Below are positions 38,941 through 49,305 of a DNA stretch of 64,000 nucleotides, piece after piece. The translations under genes and the position numbers were made by a program. Numbering within the stretch: position 1 is the first letter of the stretch; each line of letters opens with the position of its first letter. Source of the DNA: Chlorobium sp. (lineage in GTDB: Bacteria > Bacteroidota > Chlorobiia > Chlorobiales > Chlorobiaceae); assembly GCF_021740465.1 (NCBI RefSeq), contig NZ_JAIOZR010000002.1:1-64000 (forward strand). Reading direction: 5' to 3'. The notes under the pieces were generated by a model that was not told where the DNA came from, made no database searches, and worked only from the letters and a program-made list of their open reading frames with translations.

Positions 38941-39789
38941 ATGAGCTATCAAAATCAGCCTTACAGCCCCGGGGGATTCCAGGTTATGCCCCCGGCCATT
39001 AAAACCATCATTCTTGCCAATGTCGCGGTTTTTCTGCTGCAGGTGCTGCTGCAGAACTCCCCCCTTGGGGGCCTGATCACCGCCGCGGGAGCGCTCTGGC
39101 CCGTCGCTTCGGCAAATCAGGACGGGCTCTCGTTCCAGATCTGGCAGCCGGTCACCTACATGTTTCTGCACGGAAGCTTCGGGCATCTTTTTTTCAACAT
39201 GTTCGCGCTCTGGATTTTCGGTGCCGAACTTGAAAATTACTGGGGCACCAGACAGTTCAACCTCTACTACTTCGTCTGCGGCATCGGAGCCGCATTTATC
39301 AACCTGCTGACAACCGTCGGAGACCCCTATCCCACCGTGGGTGCATCGGGTGCGATCTACGGGGTGCTCCTGGCATTCGGCATGATGTTCCCCGACCGTT
39401 ACATCTTTCTGTATTTTCTCTTTCCCATCAAGGCGAAATATTTTGTGGCCGGGTACGCCTTCATCGAGTTTCTTTCGGGGCTGGGCAGCCGAACGATGGG
39501 AAGCGGCAGCAACATCGCTCACTTCGCCCATCTCGGAGGCATGCTGGTCGGCTTTGTGTATATCACCATCAGAAGGCAGGGCTGGTCGTTGCCGCAATGG
39601 CCGAAACGCCCGAAGGATTCCCGTAAACAGTCAGGCGGACAGGCAACCCTGCACCATATAGGCAAGAGCGGGGAGGGCCGTACACAGGAGGAGGAGATCG
39701 ACGCCATTCTCGACAAGATCTCCAGTCAGGGCTATGAATCACTGACGGGTGAAGAAAAAAGGAAGCTGCTGAAAGCGGGAGGAAAATGA
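38941..39789 (+). CDS. Rhomboid-family intramembrane serine protease
   Basis: A 282-residue membrane protein with about six helices. The catalytic dyad is in VGASGAIYGVL (Ser) and FAHLGGMLVG (His), and FLHGSFGHLFFNM is the conserved loop 1 region. The C-terminal 80 residues are soluble and charged (EEEIDAILDKISSQGYESLTGEEKRKLLK), a tail seen in related bacterial rhomboids. The substrate is unknown. It overlaps the next gene by 4 bases. Confidence 0.92.
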   Translation: MSYQNQPYSPGGFQVMPPAIKTIILANVAVFLLQVLLQNSPLGGLITAAGALWPVASANQDGLSFQIWQPVTYMFLHGSFGHLFFNMFALWIFGAELENYWGTRQFNLYYFVCGIGAAFINLLTTVGDPYPTVGASGAIYGVLLAFGMMFPDRYIFLYFLFPIKAKYFVAGYAFIEFLSGLGSRTMGSGSNIAHFAHLGGMLVGFVYITIRRQGWSLPQWPKRPKDSRKQSGGQATLHHIGKSGEGRTQEEEIDAILDKISSQGYESLTGEEKRKLLKAGGK

Positions 39790-40244
39790 GCATGAAAGAG
39801 GGCAACCGACTGTTCGCTTCGGCCAAAAAGAAAGCCGGAACGCTGCTGAAAGACCCGGACAGAACAAAAAAGCTGCTCGACGCGGCCTTCAGCCGCACTT
39901 ACTCGGCCAAAAACGCCTCACCGATCTTTTCGCTCGGCGAGAAAATACAGGCGGCTGTCCGCATGATCCGCAGCTATATGCAGAAAGAGTATGTTGACAT
40001 CCCCTGGCAGACCATTGTAGCCCTGACTGCAGGCCTGATCTACTTCGTTTCTCCCTTTGACGCCCTTGCCGACTTCATACCTCTCCTGGGTTTTGCCGAT
40101 GATGCCGCCGTACTTGCCACCGTTCTGGCCTCGATCAACCAGGATCTCGAGCGGTTCCTCGCATGGGAGCGCTCTAAACGGGACGATGCCGAAACCGCCC
40201 CCTATGAAATCATCGATACTGCCGACAGCTCCGCTCAGAAATGA
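39786..40244 (+). CDS. YkvA-like DUF1232 membrane protein
   Basis: A 152-residue protein. The DUF1232 core IVALTAGLIYFVSPFDALADFIPLLGFADDAAVLATVL contains the PxDxxPDxxPxxGxxDD pattern in slightly altered form. The function is unknown. It overlaps the rhomboid gene by 4 bases and converges on rlmD with a 10-base overlap. Confidence 0.85.
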   Translation: MSMKEGNRLFASAKKKAGTLLKDPDRTKKLLDAAFSRTYSAKNASPIFSLGEKIQAAVRMIRSYMQKEYVDIPWQTIVALTAGLIYFVSPFDALADFIPLLGFADDAAVLATVLASINQDLERFLAWERSKRDDAETAPYEIIDTADSSAQK

Positions 40245-41674
40245 GCGATTCTCTTGAAACATGCGACACTTTCAATATGCACGGTATGCGGGAACATATC
40301 GACCGGCTGCACTGAAACCAGCCGGTATCCGTTACGGACGATCTCCTTGCCGTCCCTGGCAAGATTAGACGGATTACAGCTCACATAGACGATCGTACGG
40401 GCTCCGAGCTTCAGCATGGTTTCAAGCGCTTTCGGGTGCATGCCTGCTCTTGGAGGATCGGTTACGATCACTCCGGGTGAGTCGTAGTTTTCGAGTTTCT
40501 GCAGCATTGCGTGAAAATCCTTGAGATCAGCCTGGAAAAACACGGCGTTGTCGATGCCGTTGAGCGATGCGTTGAGAGCGGCATCCCTGAGCGAGCTTTC
40601 GACAACCTCGATCCCTATCGCCTGCCGGCAGTGCCTGGCAAGATAGAGCGTAATGGTGCCGGTACCGCAGTAGAGATCGTACACGGTATCCTCCGGGGCA
40701 ATTCCCGATACCTTGAGAATCTCGCTGTACAGCACCGCTGCCTGCGAGGAGTTGGTCTGAAAAAACGAATTCGCCGAAACCCTGAAATCCAGCTCCCCGA
40801 GCCGCTCACACAGAGAACCCTCACCCGAAACCATGAACTCCTGCTCTCCTACGGCAACGGTGTTCTTTTTCGAGGTGACATTGTTCACAATGGTCATATC
40901 CTGCCCGGGAAGGGCCCCTTCAAGGAAATCCGCATAACGCCGCATCAGCTCCCGGTCATGCCATGAGGTGACCAGATTGACCATCAGCCTGCCGTTATGC
41001 TCGCTGGATCGCAGCACAAGATTCCTCAGAAAGCCGCTATGCGCCTTGACTGCATAAGGAGTCATCCCCTGCTCGAGAGCAAAGACCCGGGTCAGGTGAA
41101 GCACCTTGTTCATCGGCTCGTTGGCAAGATAGCAGTAATCAATATCGAGCACTTTTTCGAAATTTCCTGGTGCATGAAATCCCAGGGCAAAATCTCTGGA
41201 ACGTTCGAGTCGATCCTGCGAAAGCTCTTCAGGCATGAGATAGCGGATGCTCGAACAGGAAAACTCCACCTTGTTCCGGTAATGGAAGGATGACCGGGCC
41301 GGGAGTACCGGCAGGACAGGGAGATCAGCGAAACCTCCGATATGCACAAGGTCGTCGGTGACTTTCTTCTTCTTGTAACGCAACTGGGCCTCATAGGATA
41401 TATGCATGAGTTTGCATCCCCCGCAAACCCCGAAATAGGGGCATGGAGGCTCAACCCGGTCAAGAGACTGCGCGGTAACCTCCAGGGCCTGCGCATCGAT
41501 GTAGCGCTGCTTCATCTTTCTGACAAGCGCCCTGACCCGGTCTCCGGGTGCCAGCATACCGGTAATCATGACGCTGAGACCGCTGTCAAGACGCCCGAAA
41601 CACTGATCCCTGTCGGCAAAATCGGTAACCGTCAGTTCTATGATATCGCCTTTTTTCAAGGAAGAGATCTCCAT
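40235..41674 (-). CDS. rlmD: 23S rRNA (uracil-C5)-methyltransferase RlmD/RumA
   Basis: A 479-residue enzyme: an N-terminal TRAM domain, iron-sulfur cysteines in CPYFGVCGGC near residue 78 with a further cysteine downstream, and a SAM domain with DLYCGTGTITLYLA and the nucleophile region VYVSCNPSNLARD. It methylates a uridine of 23S rRNA; RlmC or another RumA paralogue cannot be excluded. The ATG at 41674 is preferred over a TTG at 41683. Confidence 0.9.
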   Translation of the reverse strand: MEISSLKKGDIIELTVTDFADRDQCFGRLDSGLSVMITGMLAPGDRVRALVRKMKQRYIDAQALEVTAQSLDRVEPPCPYFGVCGGCKLMHISYEAQLRYKKKKVTDDLVHIGGFADLPVLPVLPARSSFHYRNKVEFSCSSIRYLMPEELSQDRLERSRDFALGFHAPGNFEKVLDIDYCYLANEPMNKVLHLTRVFALEQGMTPYAVKAHSGFLRNLVLRSSEHNGRLMVNLVTSWHDRELMRRYADFLEGALPGQDMTIVNNVTSKKNTVAVGEQEFMVSGEGSLCERLGELDFRVSANSFFQTNSSQAAVLYSEILKVSGIAPEDTVYDLYCGTGTITLYLARHCRQAIGIEVVESSLRDAALNASLNGIDNAVFFQADLKDFHAMLQKLENYDSPGVIVTDPPRAGMHPKALETMLKLGARTIVYVSCNPSNLARDGKEIVRNGYRLVSVQPVDMFPHTVHIESVACFKRIAHF

Positions 41675-41686
41675 ACGTTTCAATAA

Positions 41687-42601
41687 TTAATGCTTCACGG
41701 TCAGCATCGCTGCACCGAATACCCCCGCACTGTCGCCCAGCTGCGGTTTTAATAATGGGATCATGAGACGGCTGCTGAAAAGATGCCGCTCGATCAGCGT
41801 AACGGTCTCCCGGGAATAGAGCCTTCCGATGGCGCCCACTCCTCCTCCGATAATGCAGCAGTCCGGATCGAGAATATTGAGTACCCCCGACAAAGCCCTG
41901 GAAAACTGGGCGGTCAGGCGACAGAGAGTCGCCTCGGCCGCCTCATCGCGATCGGCCATTCCGGCAATCTCCCGTAACGGCCTCGATCTGCCGGTAAGTG
42001 AACAATAGTAGCGTTCGAGAGCCGGACCTGAAATAACCGTTTCGACGCACCCCCTCTTTCCGCAGTAGCAGGGCTCGCCGTCCGGCAGAAGCTCGTTATG
42101 CCCCCATTCGCCTGCAATACCGTGCGCACCGTGCAGCACCCGGCCACCGCACACGATGCCTCCGCCAACACCGGTGCCTATAATCATGCCGAAAGCCGTA
42201 CCGCCCCTTTCTCCGACGATCTCGCGGCCGGCACCGAGCAACGATTCGGCAAGTACAAAACAGTTGGCGTCGTTCTCGATCACCACGTCACACTGCAGCA
42301 GGTTCTCAAGATCGCGCTTCAGATCACGTCCGTTAAGGCAGAGCGTATTGGAGTTCCTGATAAGGCCCGGAACCGTTTCATACCTGCCGGGCGTACCTAT
42401 GCCGATCACCCTGGGAACCGGAACCCCGGACTCCCTGGTCACCATCGAAACCAGGTGGGCTATCCTTCCGGCAATGTGCTCGTAGCCCCCATCCGCTTCT
42501 GTTGGAATGCGTCTCCTCACCAGCGGGCTCATCATGCTGTCGGTCAGAACGGCTTCCATCTTGGTACCGCCGAGATCGATGCCAAGGTAACGCTCCGTCA
42601 T
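41687..42601 (-). CDS. ROK-family sugar kinase (glucokinase-like)
   Basis: A 304-residue protein. GIDLGGTKMEAVLTD is the ATP phosphate loop, IENDANCFVLAE contains the catalytic Asp, HGIAGEWGHNELLP is the ROK signature, and CYCGKRGCVE is the zinc-binding CxCGxxGCxE motif. The substrate is probably glucose or an N-acetyl-hexosamine. The ATG at 42601 overlaps the stop of the PAP2 gene by 4 bases. Confidence 0.93.
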   Translation of the reverse strand: MTERYLGIDLGGTKMEAVLTDSMMSPLVRRRIPTEADGGYEHIAGRIAHLVSMVTRESGVPVPRVIGIGTPGRYETVPGLIRNSNTLCLNGRDLKRDLENLLQCDVVIENDANCFVLAESLLGAGREIVGERGGTAFGMIIGTGVGGGIVCGGRVLHGAHGIAGEWGHNELLPDGEPCYCGKRGCVETVISGPALERYYCSLTGRSRPLREIAGMADRDEAAEATLCRLTAQFSRALSGVLNILDPDCCIIGGGVGAIGRLYSRETVTLIERHLFSSRLMIPLLKPQLGDSAGVFGAAMLTVKH

Positions 42602-43200
42602 GGCTCCGCAGACCTCCGACCGGAGAGAAAACGGTGCTGAAGCACATTCTTGAACAGCCATGAAAGTGTCAGATAGACCAGCGCCGCACTCATGCATCCG
42701 ATCATCATGCCGGCAAGCACATCACCCGGATAATGCACGCCTACGTAAATTCTCGAATAGCCGACAAGAAAAGCATAGATGAGCATCACAGCGGTAAAAA
42801 GCCGTTCGACAGGTTCTCCCCGGCGGAAAAAAATCCAGACCATGGAAGCAACTGCTGCGGAGTTGGCAGCATGTGACGACGCGAACGAATAGGAATGCGA
42901 CTGGTCGATCAGGAGTCGGCAGCCCTCAAGGACAAAACAGGGGCGGATGCGCTGAACAAGCGGCTTGAGGATCCCGGATGCGGTGTAGTCGGCAAGACCG
43001 ACGGCAAGCAGAATGAAAACGAAAACTCCGAAGGCATCGCGCTGTTTTCTGATGACTATAAACAACGCAGCCAGGAGAAAAATGTGCGCAGAGAGACGAA
43101 AGGTGGTAAGAAACACCATGAGATCGTCAAGAGCCGGATGCACCATGGTCTGGTTTATCCAGTGGAAAATCCCGGCATCAATCTCTCCGGCCAGCTCCAT
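42598..43200 (-). CDS. PAP2-family membrane phosphatase
   Basis: A 200-residue protein with about five helices. The three phosphatase motifs are KPLVQRIRP, SFASSHAANS and SRIYVGVHYPGD. Such enzymes remove phosphate from undecaprenyl pyrophosphate or other lipid phosphates. It lies 6 bases after the yidC stop on the same strand and overlaps the ROK kinase gene. Confidence 0.9.
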   Translation of the reverse strand: MELAGEIDAGIFHWINQTMVHPALDDLMVFLTTFRLSAHIFLLAALFIVIRKQRDAFGVFVFILLAVGLADYTASGILKPLVQRIRPCFVLEGCRLLIDQSHSYSFASSHAANSAAVASMVWIFFRRGEPVERLFTAVMLIYAFLVGYSRIYVGVHYPGDVLAGMMIGCMSAALVYLTLSWLFKNVLQHRFLSGRRSAEP

Positions 43201-43206
43201 AGTGCC

Positions 43207-44967
43207 TTACTTTTTAGGGCTCCCTTTCTTCTTTTTCGGAGCTGCGGCTGCAGCGGCTGCAGCAAGTGCCGCCTGGGGCACATCGTCGGCCGAGGTGGTG
43301 GAATTGATGTAGAACTGCTGGGCAACGCTGAAAATATTGAACATCAGGTAATACAGACCAAGACCTGCGGGAAGGTTGTTGAAAAACAGGAGCATCATTA
43401 CCGGAAAAATATAGAGCATCACCTTCATCTGCTCATTGCTCTGGGCGGTCGGGGTGATTTTCTGCTGTATGAACACCGTTATGCCCATGAGAATCGGAAA
43501 TATAGCTATATGATCGCCATAAACAGGGATACTGAACCCGAAGTCGAGAATGGAATCGGGAACCGAAAGATCCTTCGCCCAGAGAAAACCATGGTGGCGA
43601 AGCTGAATCGAGGAGCGGAACACATAGAACATCGCAAACAGAAGCGGCATCTGAAGCACCACCGGCAGACATCCTCCGAGCGGATTGACCCCGGCCTCCT
43701 TGTAGATGCGACCAAGTTCGCTTTGCAGCTTTGCGGGATTATCCTTGTACTTCTCCTGGAGATCCTTGAGAACAGGCTGAAGGGCGGCCATTTTTTTCAT
43801 GGACTTCGTCGATGCCATCGACAGCGGATAGGTAACAAGTTTGATGAGCAGGGCGAAAATAATGATGATCAGGCCGTAGTTGCTCACAAAACCGTTCATC
43901 CAGGTAAAAACCGGCAGAATGATATACTCTGCAAACGGTCTGGTAAGCCAGTCCCATCCGAAATCCATGATTTTTTCAAGACCGGCGCCAAGCTTTTTGA
44001 CGGTATTGTAATCAAGAGGGCCAATATAGAGGGTGTAGTGGTCACGGGCGATGCTCCCGGTGGAAGGAACTCCCATCTTGAGCGAAGCAAGATAGTTCTC
44101 GAAATGTCCCGAGTCCCTCTTGCCCTCGAGGTAGATGCCGTCAGTTTTGCTTCCGGGAATCAGCGCTGCGGCAAAATACTTGTTGCGCACAGCAACCCAT
44201 CCAGCCTCTCCGGACTGCTCCTCACGATAGGACTGGTTCTCCTTGGCAGCATCCATTTTCACCAGGCTGCCACCGAGATAGGCTCCGGCAAGCGCATTCT
44301 GCGACTCATCCTCCCGGTTTTTTTCGGAGTAGGTCAATCCTCCGTCCCACTGAAGCTGATACTCGTTACCTGCAAGGGCGTTATTGAAACCGGTAAGCTT
44401 TACATCGTAGTCAACCTTGTAGCTGTTTCCGGAAAAGCGATAAGTTATATCGATAGCCTGCTGCGGACCGACGTCGAGCCGGTATGCGATAACCGCACTC
44501 CGGGAGCCACTCAAGGTGGTACGTTTTTCCGAGAAAAGAGGCCTGAAATAAAGGTCTCTTGTATCAATTTTTATGCCCTCGTTGTTCAGAAAGAGAAGGG
44601 AGAGCGCCCCTTTTTCCGGAGCACTGACCAGATTGAAGGGCTGCATCTTGCCGTCAAGATGTTTCTTGAGTACCACCGACTTGATAGTGGCACCTTTGGA
44701 AGAGAGCGTGATTGTGAAGAGATCGTTGTCAACCCTCACCAGTTCTTCCCTGCCACTGGAAACCGCAGCGAAAGCCCCGAACGTATCGGAGGCAGGCTTC
44801 AGCGATATCGGAGCAGCCCTTTCATCACCAGGTTCGGCAAGTTCCGTTTTCGCGCCCCGAGGTGATTTATTCTCCTGAAGATCTTTTTTTTCCGGCGACA
44901 TAAACTGCAGCCAGACAATCATGATCAAAGCAATCAGCGCAAGACCTGTCACTGAATTTCTATCCAT
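43207..44967 (-). CDS. yidC: Membrane protein insertase YidC
   Basis: A 586-residue protein with an N-terminal anchor, a large periplasmic beta domain, and the conserved five-helix insertase core ([49 protein letters not shown]). The C-terminus is Ala-rich and then Lys-rich ([15 protein letters not shown]), as in proteins that bind ribosomes. It overlaps the yidD stop by 8 bases. Confidence 0.97.
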   Translation of the reverse strand: MDRNSVTGLALIALIMIVWLQFMSPEKKDLQENKSPRGAKTELAEPGDERAAPISLKPASDTFGAFAAVSSGREELVRVDNDLFTITLSSKGATIKSVVLKKHLDGKMQPFNLVSAPEKGALSLLFLNNEGIKIDTRDLYFRPLFSEKRTTLSGSRSAVIAYRLDVGPQQAIDITYRFSGNSYKVDYDVKLTGFNNALAGNEYQLQWDGGLTYSEKNREDESQNALAGAYLGGSLVKMDAAKENQSYREEQSGEAGWVAVRNKYFAAALIPGSKTDGIYLEGKRDSGHFENYLASLKMGVPSTGSIARDHYTLYIGPLDYNTVKKLGAGLEKIMDFGWDWLTRPFAEYIILPVFTWMNGFVSNYGLIIIIFALLIKLVTYPLSMASTKSMKKMAALQPVLKDLQEKYKDNPAKLQSELGRIYKEAGVNPLGGCLPVVLQMPLLFAMFYVFRSSIQLRHHGFLWAKDLSVPDSILDFGFSIPVYGDHIAIFPILMGITVFIQQKITPTAQSNEQMKVMLYIFPVMMLLFFNNLPAGLGLYYLMFNIFSVAQQFYINSTTSADDVPQAALAAAAAAAAPKKKKGSPKK

Positions 44968-45244
44968 TGTCGCCTTCTTTTAGGTTGTCCGGTTTTCTGC
45001 CGGATTGTAACGGCACCGGATCATATCCGCCTTTTGAAAAAGGATTACAGCGAAGAATCCTCCATATTGTCAGACATGATGCATAAAAAAAATTGTGCGC
45101 ATCGTACGCTTCAAGCGCATACTGCGAACAGGTAGGGTAATATCTGCAGGATGGGCCGAGGAGGGGTGAAAGGTAGGCACGGTAAAACCTGATCAATACT
45201 ATCGGCACCAGATTTACTATCCTCCTCAATGACATGCTCTCCAT
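44960..45244 (-). CDS. yidD: Membrane protein insertion efficiency factor YidD
   Basis: A protein of about 94 residues: [28 protein letters not shown] is the diagnostic YidD motif with its cysteines, and [19 protein letters not shown] ends the domain. It assists YidC insertion. The start is uncertain: ATG at 45244 or 45235 (the latter just after GGAGAGC) both give a normal length. It lies between rnpA and yidC, the usual order. Confidence 0.9.
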   Translation of the reverse strand: MESMSLRRIVNLVPIVLIRFYRAYLSPLLGPSCRYYPTCSQYALEAYDAHNFFYASCLTIWRILRCNPFSKGGYDPVPLQSGRKPDNLKEGDNG

Positions 45245-45320
45245 GATTAAATGCTTCATGACAAAACAGCTTGATACTCTGTTTTCAAGCCGGAAATCCC
45301 CTTTCGCACGCCCGAAAAAC

Positions 45321-45737
45321 TCAGCAGCTTTTGATAGTACGCAATAATCTTCTGATTTCCCTTCGTAAAACGGCAAAGTCAGGAAACCGTTCACCGGCAC
45401 CTGTGTAGATAAATGCCAGACAGAGCTGCCCACCTGGGCACTCTTTACCATCCGACTCTATATTTTCCGACAATACGCCCTTCTCCTGACGATAAGCCTC
45501 CCTCATCAGCCGCTTGATCCTGTTGCGTCTTACCGCATCATGCACGGTTTTGCGGCTCACGGCAAACAGTGCTGCCAGCTGAGCCTCACCGGAAGACCGT
45601 CCGCTTTCGGCAAATGAGTATACAACCCTGACATACTCCCCTTTCAGTTTTTTCCTGCTCCTGAAAAGTTCGGATATCTGTTGCTTTTTTCTCAGTATTT
45701 CATGCTTTCGCAGTGAATTGACATGCACTATGGTCAA
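45321..45737 (-). CDS. rnpA: Ribonuclease P protein component
   Basis: A basic protein of up to 138 residues. [17 protein letters not shown] is the N-terminal signature and [24 protein letters not shown] the RNR motif that binds RNase P RNA. No ATG is available: a TTG at 45737 or GTG at 45728 must start it. It lies 57 bases after rpmH. Confidence 0.93.
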   Translation of the reverse strand: MTIVHVNSLRKHEILRKKQQISELFRSRKKLKGEYVRVVYSFAESGRSSGEAQLAALFAVSRKTVHDAVRRNRIKRLMREAYRQEKGVLSENIESDGKECPGGQLCLAFIYTGAGERFPDFAVLRREIRRLLRTIKSC

Positions 45738-45794
45738 GACGTAAAAGAGCGAAGTTGAGAAAAAGAAACCCCCTACAGGCTTCTGATGCGGAAA

Positions 45795-45956
45795 TTACTT
45801 GACCGCAGTGCCCATTTCGCTGCTGACAGAAAGACGGTGACGGCCTTTCGCCCTTCTTGAGGCAAGAACCCTGCGACCGTTTTTTGTGGCCATCCTCTGC
45901 CTGAATCCGTGCTTGTTCCTTCTTTTTCTATTGCTTGGCTGAAATGTTCTTTTCAT
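45795..45956 (-). CDS. rpmH: 50S ribosomal protein L34
   Basis: A 53-residue, very basic protein beginning [20 protein letters not shown], followed by [19 protein letters not shown], diagnostic of L34. AAGGAG lies just before the ATG at 45956. It begins the rpmH-rnpA-yidD-yidC run and is divergent from dnaA. Confidence 0.97.
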   Translation of the reverse strand: MKRTFQPSNRKRRNKHGFRQRMATKNGRRVLASRRAKGRHRLSVSSEMGTAVK

Positions 45957-46399
45957 CGCTCCTTACTCCGGACGTTTTGAGATAATGTAAAAAATCTGGG
46001 CTCCCAATGTAGCACATTATACGCTTATAAGCAAATAGCTGACGAGCCGCCACAGATATCCCTCAATGCAGGAAAAAATTCGCAGCGGCAGGTTACGATG
46101 CAGGTTACCGGGAATGTTGATAACTTGTGGATAAAAAAACTTCTCCCCCCGGAAACCCAAAGAGAGCGCAGATTCGCACTTGTCAACAGGTGTGGATAAA
46201 AAATATGCTCAACTCATGTAACAACATAAATAAAAACAAGATAAGCTGTTGATAACTATCAATAACCCCCGTACCGCATACCCGTGATTTTTCAACATGC
46301 AAATTGTTTTTTATCCACCGAAAACACTAACTTATGAACATTCAATGTTGATAGATTTGTTCTTTGCCTTGTTTCCCCCCCCTACAAACTTAGCTCTGT
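45957..46399. other. rpmH-dnaA intergenic region with DnaA boxes (oriC candidate)
   Basis: Two perfect DnaA boxes (TGTGGATAA at 46126-46134 and 46191-46199) are accompanied by near-matches at 46115-46123, 46247-46255, 46311-46319 and 46346-46354. AT-rich stretches between 46196 and 46250 could unwind. The location between rpmH and dnaA is the classical oriC position in many bacteria. The divergent promoters of rpmH and dnaA must also lie here. No coding frame was found. Confidence 0.7.
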
Positions 46400-47875
46400 A
46401 TGCCCGAAACAATCACAAAAGTACAAACAGGAGTCCCCATCAATAAGCACCTGAAAAATGCTTTCCTGGAGCATCAGGTATGGTCGTCATGCCTTGAGAC
46501 TATAAAGGACAAAATCAATCCCCTTGCGTTCAAAACCTGGTTTCTGCCCATAAAGCCCGTCGGTTTTTCCGGTAACGAGCTGACTATAGAGGTTCCGAGC
46601 CAGTTCTTTTATGAATGGATCGAAGAAAACTACTCCTCCTATCTGAAACAGACGCTGAAAGAGGTCATCGGTCCCGATGCCAAGCTCATGTACTCGATTG
46701 TCATGGATAAATCCCAGGGACAACCTGTTACCATCGAGCTGCCTCACCAGAATGCCATTTCCGACGAATGTCTTTCCGAAAAACAGGAAAAACGTTGCAA
46801 TGCAGCAAACCAGCAGGATTTCCAGAGAAATCTCATGCGTTTCGAAACGCATCTGAACACGAAATACACCTTTGAGACTCTTATCAGAGGAGACTGTAAC
46901 TCCCTGGCTTTTGCCGCCTCGAAATCCATAGCGCAGAATCCGGGACAAAACGCCTTCAATCCTCTGGTTATCTACGGCGGTGTCGGTCTCGGCAAAACAC
47001 ACATGATCCAGGCCATAGGGAACAGCGTGCGCGCAAACTGTCTTTCTGAAAAGGTGTTGTATGTTTCAAGTGAAAAATTTGCCATCGATTTCGTTAACGC
47101 CATCCAGAACGGGAAAATTCAGGAATTCTCCTCATTTTACCGCACCATCGATGTTCTGATCATTGACGACATTCAGTTTTTTGCCGGCAAGGAGAAAACC
47201 CAGGAAGAAATTTTCCATATCTTCAACACCCTGCACCAGTCCAACAAGCAGATCATTCTCTCGGCCGACCGTCCGATAAAAGAGATCAAGGGCATTGAAG
47301 ATCGCCTCATATCACGTTTCAACTGGGGCCTCTCCGCCGATATTCAGCCACCGGACTACGAAACCAGAAAAGCCATCATTCTCAGCAAGCTGCATCAGAG
47401 TGGAGTCAATCTTGACGATACCGTCATTGAATTCATAGCCACCAATGTTACCGAAAATGTCAGGGAACTCGAAGGATGCATCGTCAAACTGCTTGCCGCC
47501 CAGTCGCTGGACAATCAGGAAATCGATCTGCAGTTCACCAAATCGACCCTTAAGGACATCATCAGGCATACAACCAAACAACTGACGCTCGACACCATTG
47601 AAAAAGCGGTCTGCTCTTTCTACAGCATAACCCCGAACGATCTCAAGGGAAAATCGAAGAAAAAAGAGATCGCCGCAGGCAGACAGATGGCAATGTACCT
47701 CGGAAAACTTCTCACGGACTCTTCACTTAAAACCATCGGCCTCCATTTCGGAGGCCGCGATCACTCGACGGTCATTCATGCGCTCAACACCATAGAGAAG
47801 CGTGTTGAAGGGGTTGGCGACGAAAGGAAAAAAATTGAGGAACTGAAAAAGAGGATCGAGATTCTCTCGATGTAA
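46400..47875 (+). CDS. dnaA: Chromosomal replication initiator DnaA
   Basis: A 491-residue AAA+ ATPase. It has N-terminal domain I ([23 protein letters not shown]), a short domain II, the Walker [11 protein letters not shown] near residue 194, the Walker [11 protein letters not shown], and the C-terminal DNA-binding signature [14 protein letters not shown]. It binds the DnaA boxes on either side of its own gene to start replication. Confidence 0.98.
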   Translation: MPETITKVQTGVPINKHLKNAFLEHQVWSSCLETIKDKINPLAFKTWFLPIKPVGFSGNELTIEVPSQFFYEWIEENYSSYLKQTLKEVIGPDAKLMYSIVMDKSQGQPVTIELPHQNAISDECLSEKQEKRCNAANQQDFQRNLMRFETHLNTKYTFETLIRGDCNSLAFAASKSIAQNPGQNAFNPLVIYGGVGLGKTHMIQAIGNSVRANCLSEKVLYVSSEKFAIDFVNAIQNGKIQEFSSFYRTIDVLIIDDIQFFAGKEKTQEEIFHIFNTLHQSNKQIILSADRPIKEIKGIEDRLISRFNWGLSADIQPPDYETRKAIILSKLHQSGVNLDDTVIEFIATNVTENVRELEGCIVKLLAAQSLDNQEIDLQFTKSTLKDIIRHTTKQLTLDTIEKAVCSFYSITPNDLKGKSKKKEIAAGRQMAMYLGKLLTDSSLKTIGLHFGGRDHSTVIHALNTIEKRVEGVGDERKKIEELKKRIEILSM

Positions 47876-48161
47876 TACAGGTTGTTGCTGTGCACTACCT
47901 GTTGATTAGGTGTTGAGGCCCTGTTGGTAACAGGAAGGTTGCTAACAGGGTGGAGTGATGAAAAAAATTCACCAACAATAAGCCAACAGTACACATCTCC
48001 GGTAGCAAACAGGTTATCAACAGGTCGCAAGTATGCTGGATATTTTTTAAACTCCTGTATAAAAAAGGGTTACTATCTTTTCGGTAGGGGATATCAAGAT
48101 TTCCACACCCTCAACAATAACAACAAGTTTTTAAAACATTATTAAATAGCTAAAGAGTACG
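47876..48161. other. dnaA-dnaN intergenic region with DnaA-box-like repeats
   Basis: TTATCAACA at 48014-48022 is a one-mismatch DnaA box. The rest is crowded with CTGTTG/CAACAG elements, including the palindrome CCTGTT-GGT-AACAGG at 47920-47934 and the direct repeat GGTTGCTAACAGG close by. This is a second possible part of a split origin, or a dnaA autoregulatory zone. The dnaN promoter is expected here as well. Confidence 0.6.
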
Positions 48162-49289
48162 ATGATGCAATTTTCTTCAACCATAAGGCAGATGCAGGAT
48201 GCGGTCAGTAAAGTATCACAGGCCATTCCGGCAAAAACTATCGATCCGCGTTACGACAATGTTCATTTGAACCTCGAAAATGGTCTCCTTACCCTTTTTG
48301 CCACGGACGGGGAACTTGCCATTACTGCTAAATGTCCAGTAGAGACTTCCGATACAGGAAACATTGGCATCAAGGCTAAAACCCTTCAGGATTTTCTCCG
48401 GAGCATGTACGATACTCCGGTCAGTTTTGCCATCAACCGTCAGGAGATAAGTGACCACGGTACGGTTTCCATTTCCACCGATAAAGGGCGTTATAAAATC
48501 CCCTGTCTTTTCGAAAGTAAACCGGAGAAAACCGAGAAATCGTATGCCATCACGCTTGAACTGAAAACCGAAGAACTTCAGGATCTGATCCAGAAAACCA
48601 TCTTCGCCTGCAGTGTTGACGGGATGAGACCAGCTATGATGGGTGTGCTTTTCGAGCTTGAAGAGAACAGCATTACCGGAGTTTCAACTGATGGTCACCG
48701 ACTGGTGCGTTGCAGAAAGCCCATTAACGCAGAGATAGCAGAAAAGCAGAAAATCGTCGTTCCGGCTCGCGTACTCTCGATTATCCAGAAACTTGCCCAG
48801 AACGATACTGTTGTCATGTCCATCGACGAAGATCATCGTTCAGTATGTTACAGCTGCGACAACGTCGTGCTTGAAGCCGCTCTTATCGTAGAACCTTACC
48901 CCAATTATGAAGCGGTCATCCCTGTAGAGCACGATAAAAAGCTTGTTGCCCCGAGAACTGACATATATGATTCGGTACGAAGAGTAGGGCGTTTTTCCAG
49001 TATCGGCGACATCAAGATCGACGTCAGCGGTACAACGCTGAAAATAATGGCGGAAAACACCAATGAAGGGGAATCCGCACAGGAGGAACTGACCTGCAAT
49101 TATAGCGGAGAACCCATTACAATCGGTTTCAATGCAAAATTTATTGAAGCCGCTCTCGCCCATATCGACCAGAGTGAAATTATCATGGAACTGAAAAGTC
49201 CCACAACGGCGGTCATTTTCAAACCCGGTACAGCAAAGGAGCAGGAAGAGTTGATCATACTTGTCATGCCTGTTCGCATCAATAATTGA
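48162..49289 (+). CDS. dnaN: DNA polymerase III beta sliding clamp
   Basis: A 375-residue protein with three clamp domains. [21 protein letters not shown] and the terminal LVMPVRI match the clamp family. It encircles DNA as processivity factor. There are two adjacent ATG codons at the start. It follows dnaA in the standard dnaA-dnaN-recF order. Confidence 0.97.
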   Translation: MMQFSSTIRQMQDAVSKVSQAIPAKTIDPRYDNVHLNLENGLLTLFATDGELAITAKCPVETSDTGNIGIKAKTLQDFLRSMYDTPVSFAINRQEISDHGTVSISTDKGRYKIPCLFESKPEKTEKSYAITLELKTEELQDLIQKTIFACSVDGMRPAMMGVLFELEENSITGVSTDGHRLVRCRKPINAEIAEKQKIVVPARVLSIIQKLAQNDTVVMSIDEDHRSVCYSCDNVVLEAALIVEPYPNYEAVIPVEHDKKLVAPRTDIYDSVRRVGRFSSIGDIKIDVSGTTLKIMAENTNEGESAQEELTCNYSGEPITIGFNAKFIEAALAHIDQSEIIMELKSPTTAVIFKPGTAKEQEELIILVMPVRINN

Positions 49290-49305
49290 GCTGAGAGGCA
49301 GGTTA

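Noticed and set aside
42895-44865. Very long plus-strand open frame opposite yidC and the PAP2 gene
   Set aside because: The product is unnaturally rich in His, Lys and Glu and mirrors yidC, a certain gene. It is a codon-usage artefact.
47881-48160. Repeated GTTG/CAAC elements after dnaA considered as a CRISPR or tandem repeat
   Set aside because: Units are too short and irregular; they resemble variant DnaA boxes instead.
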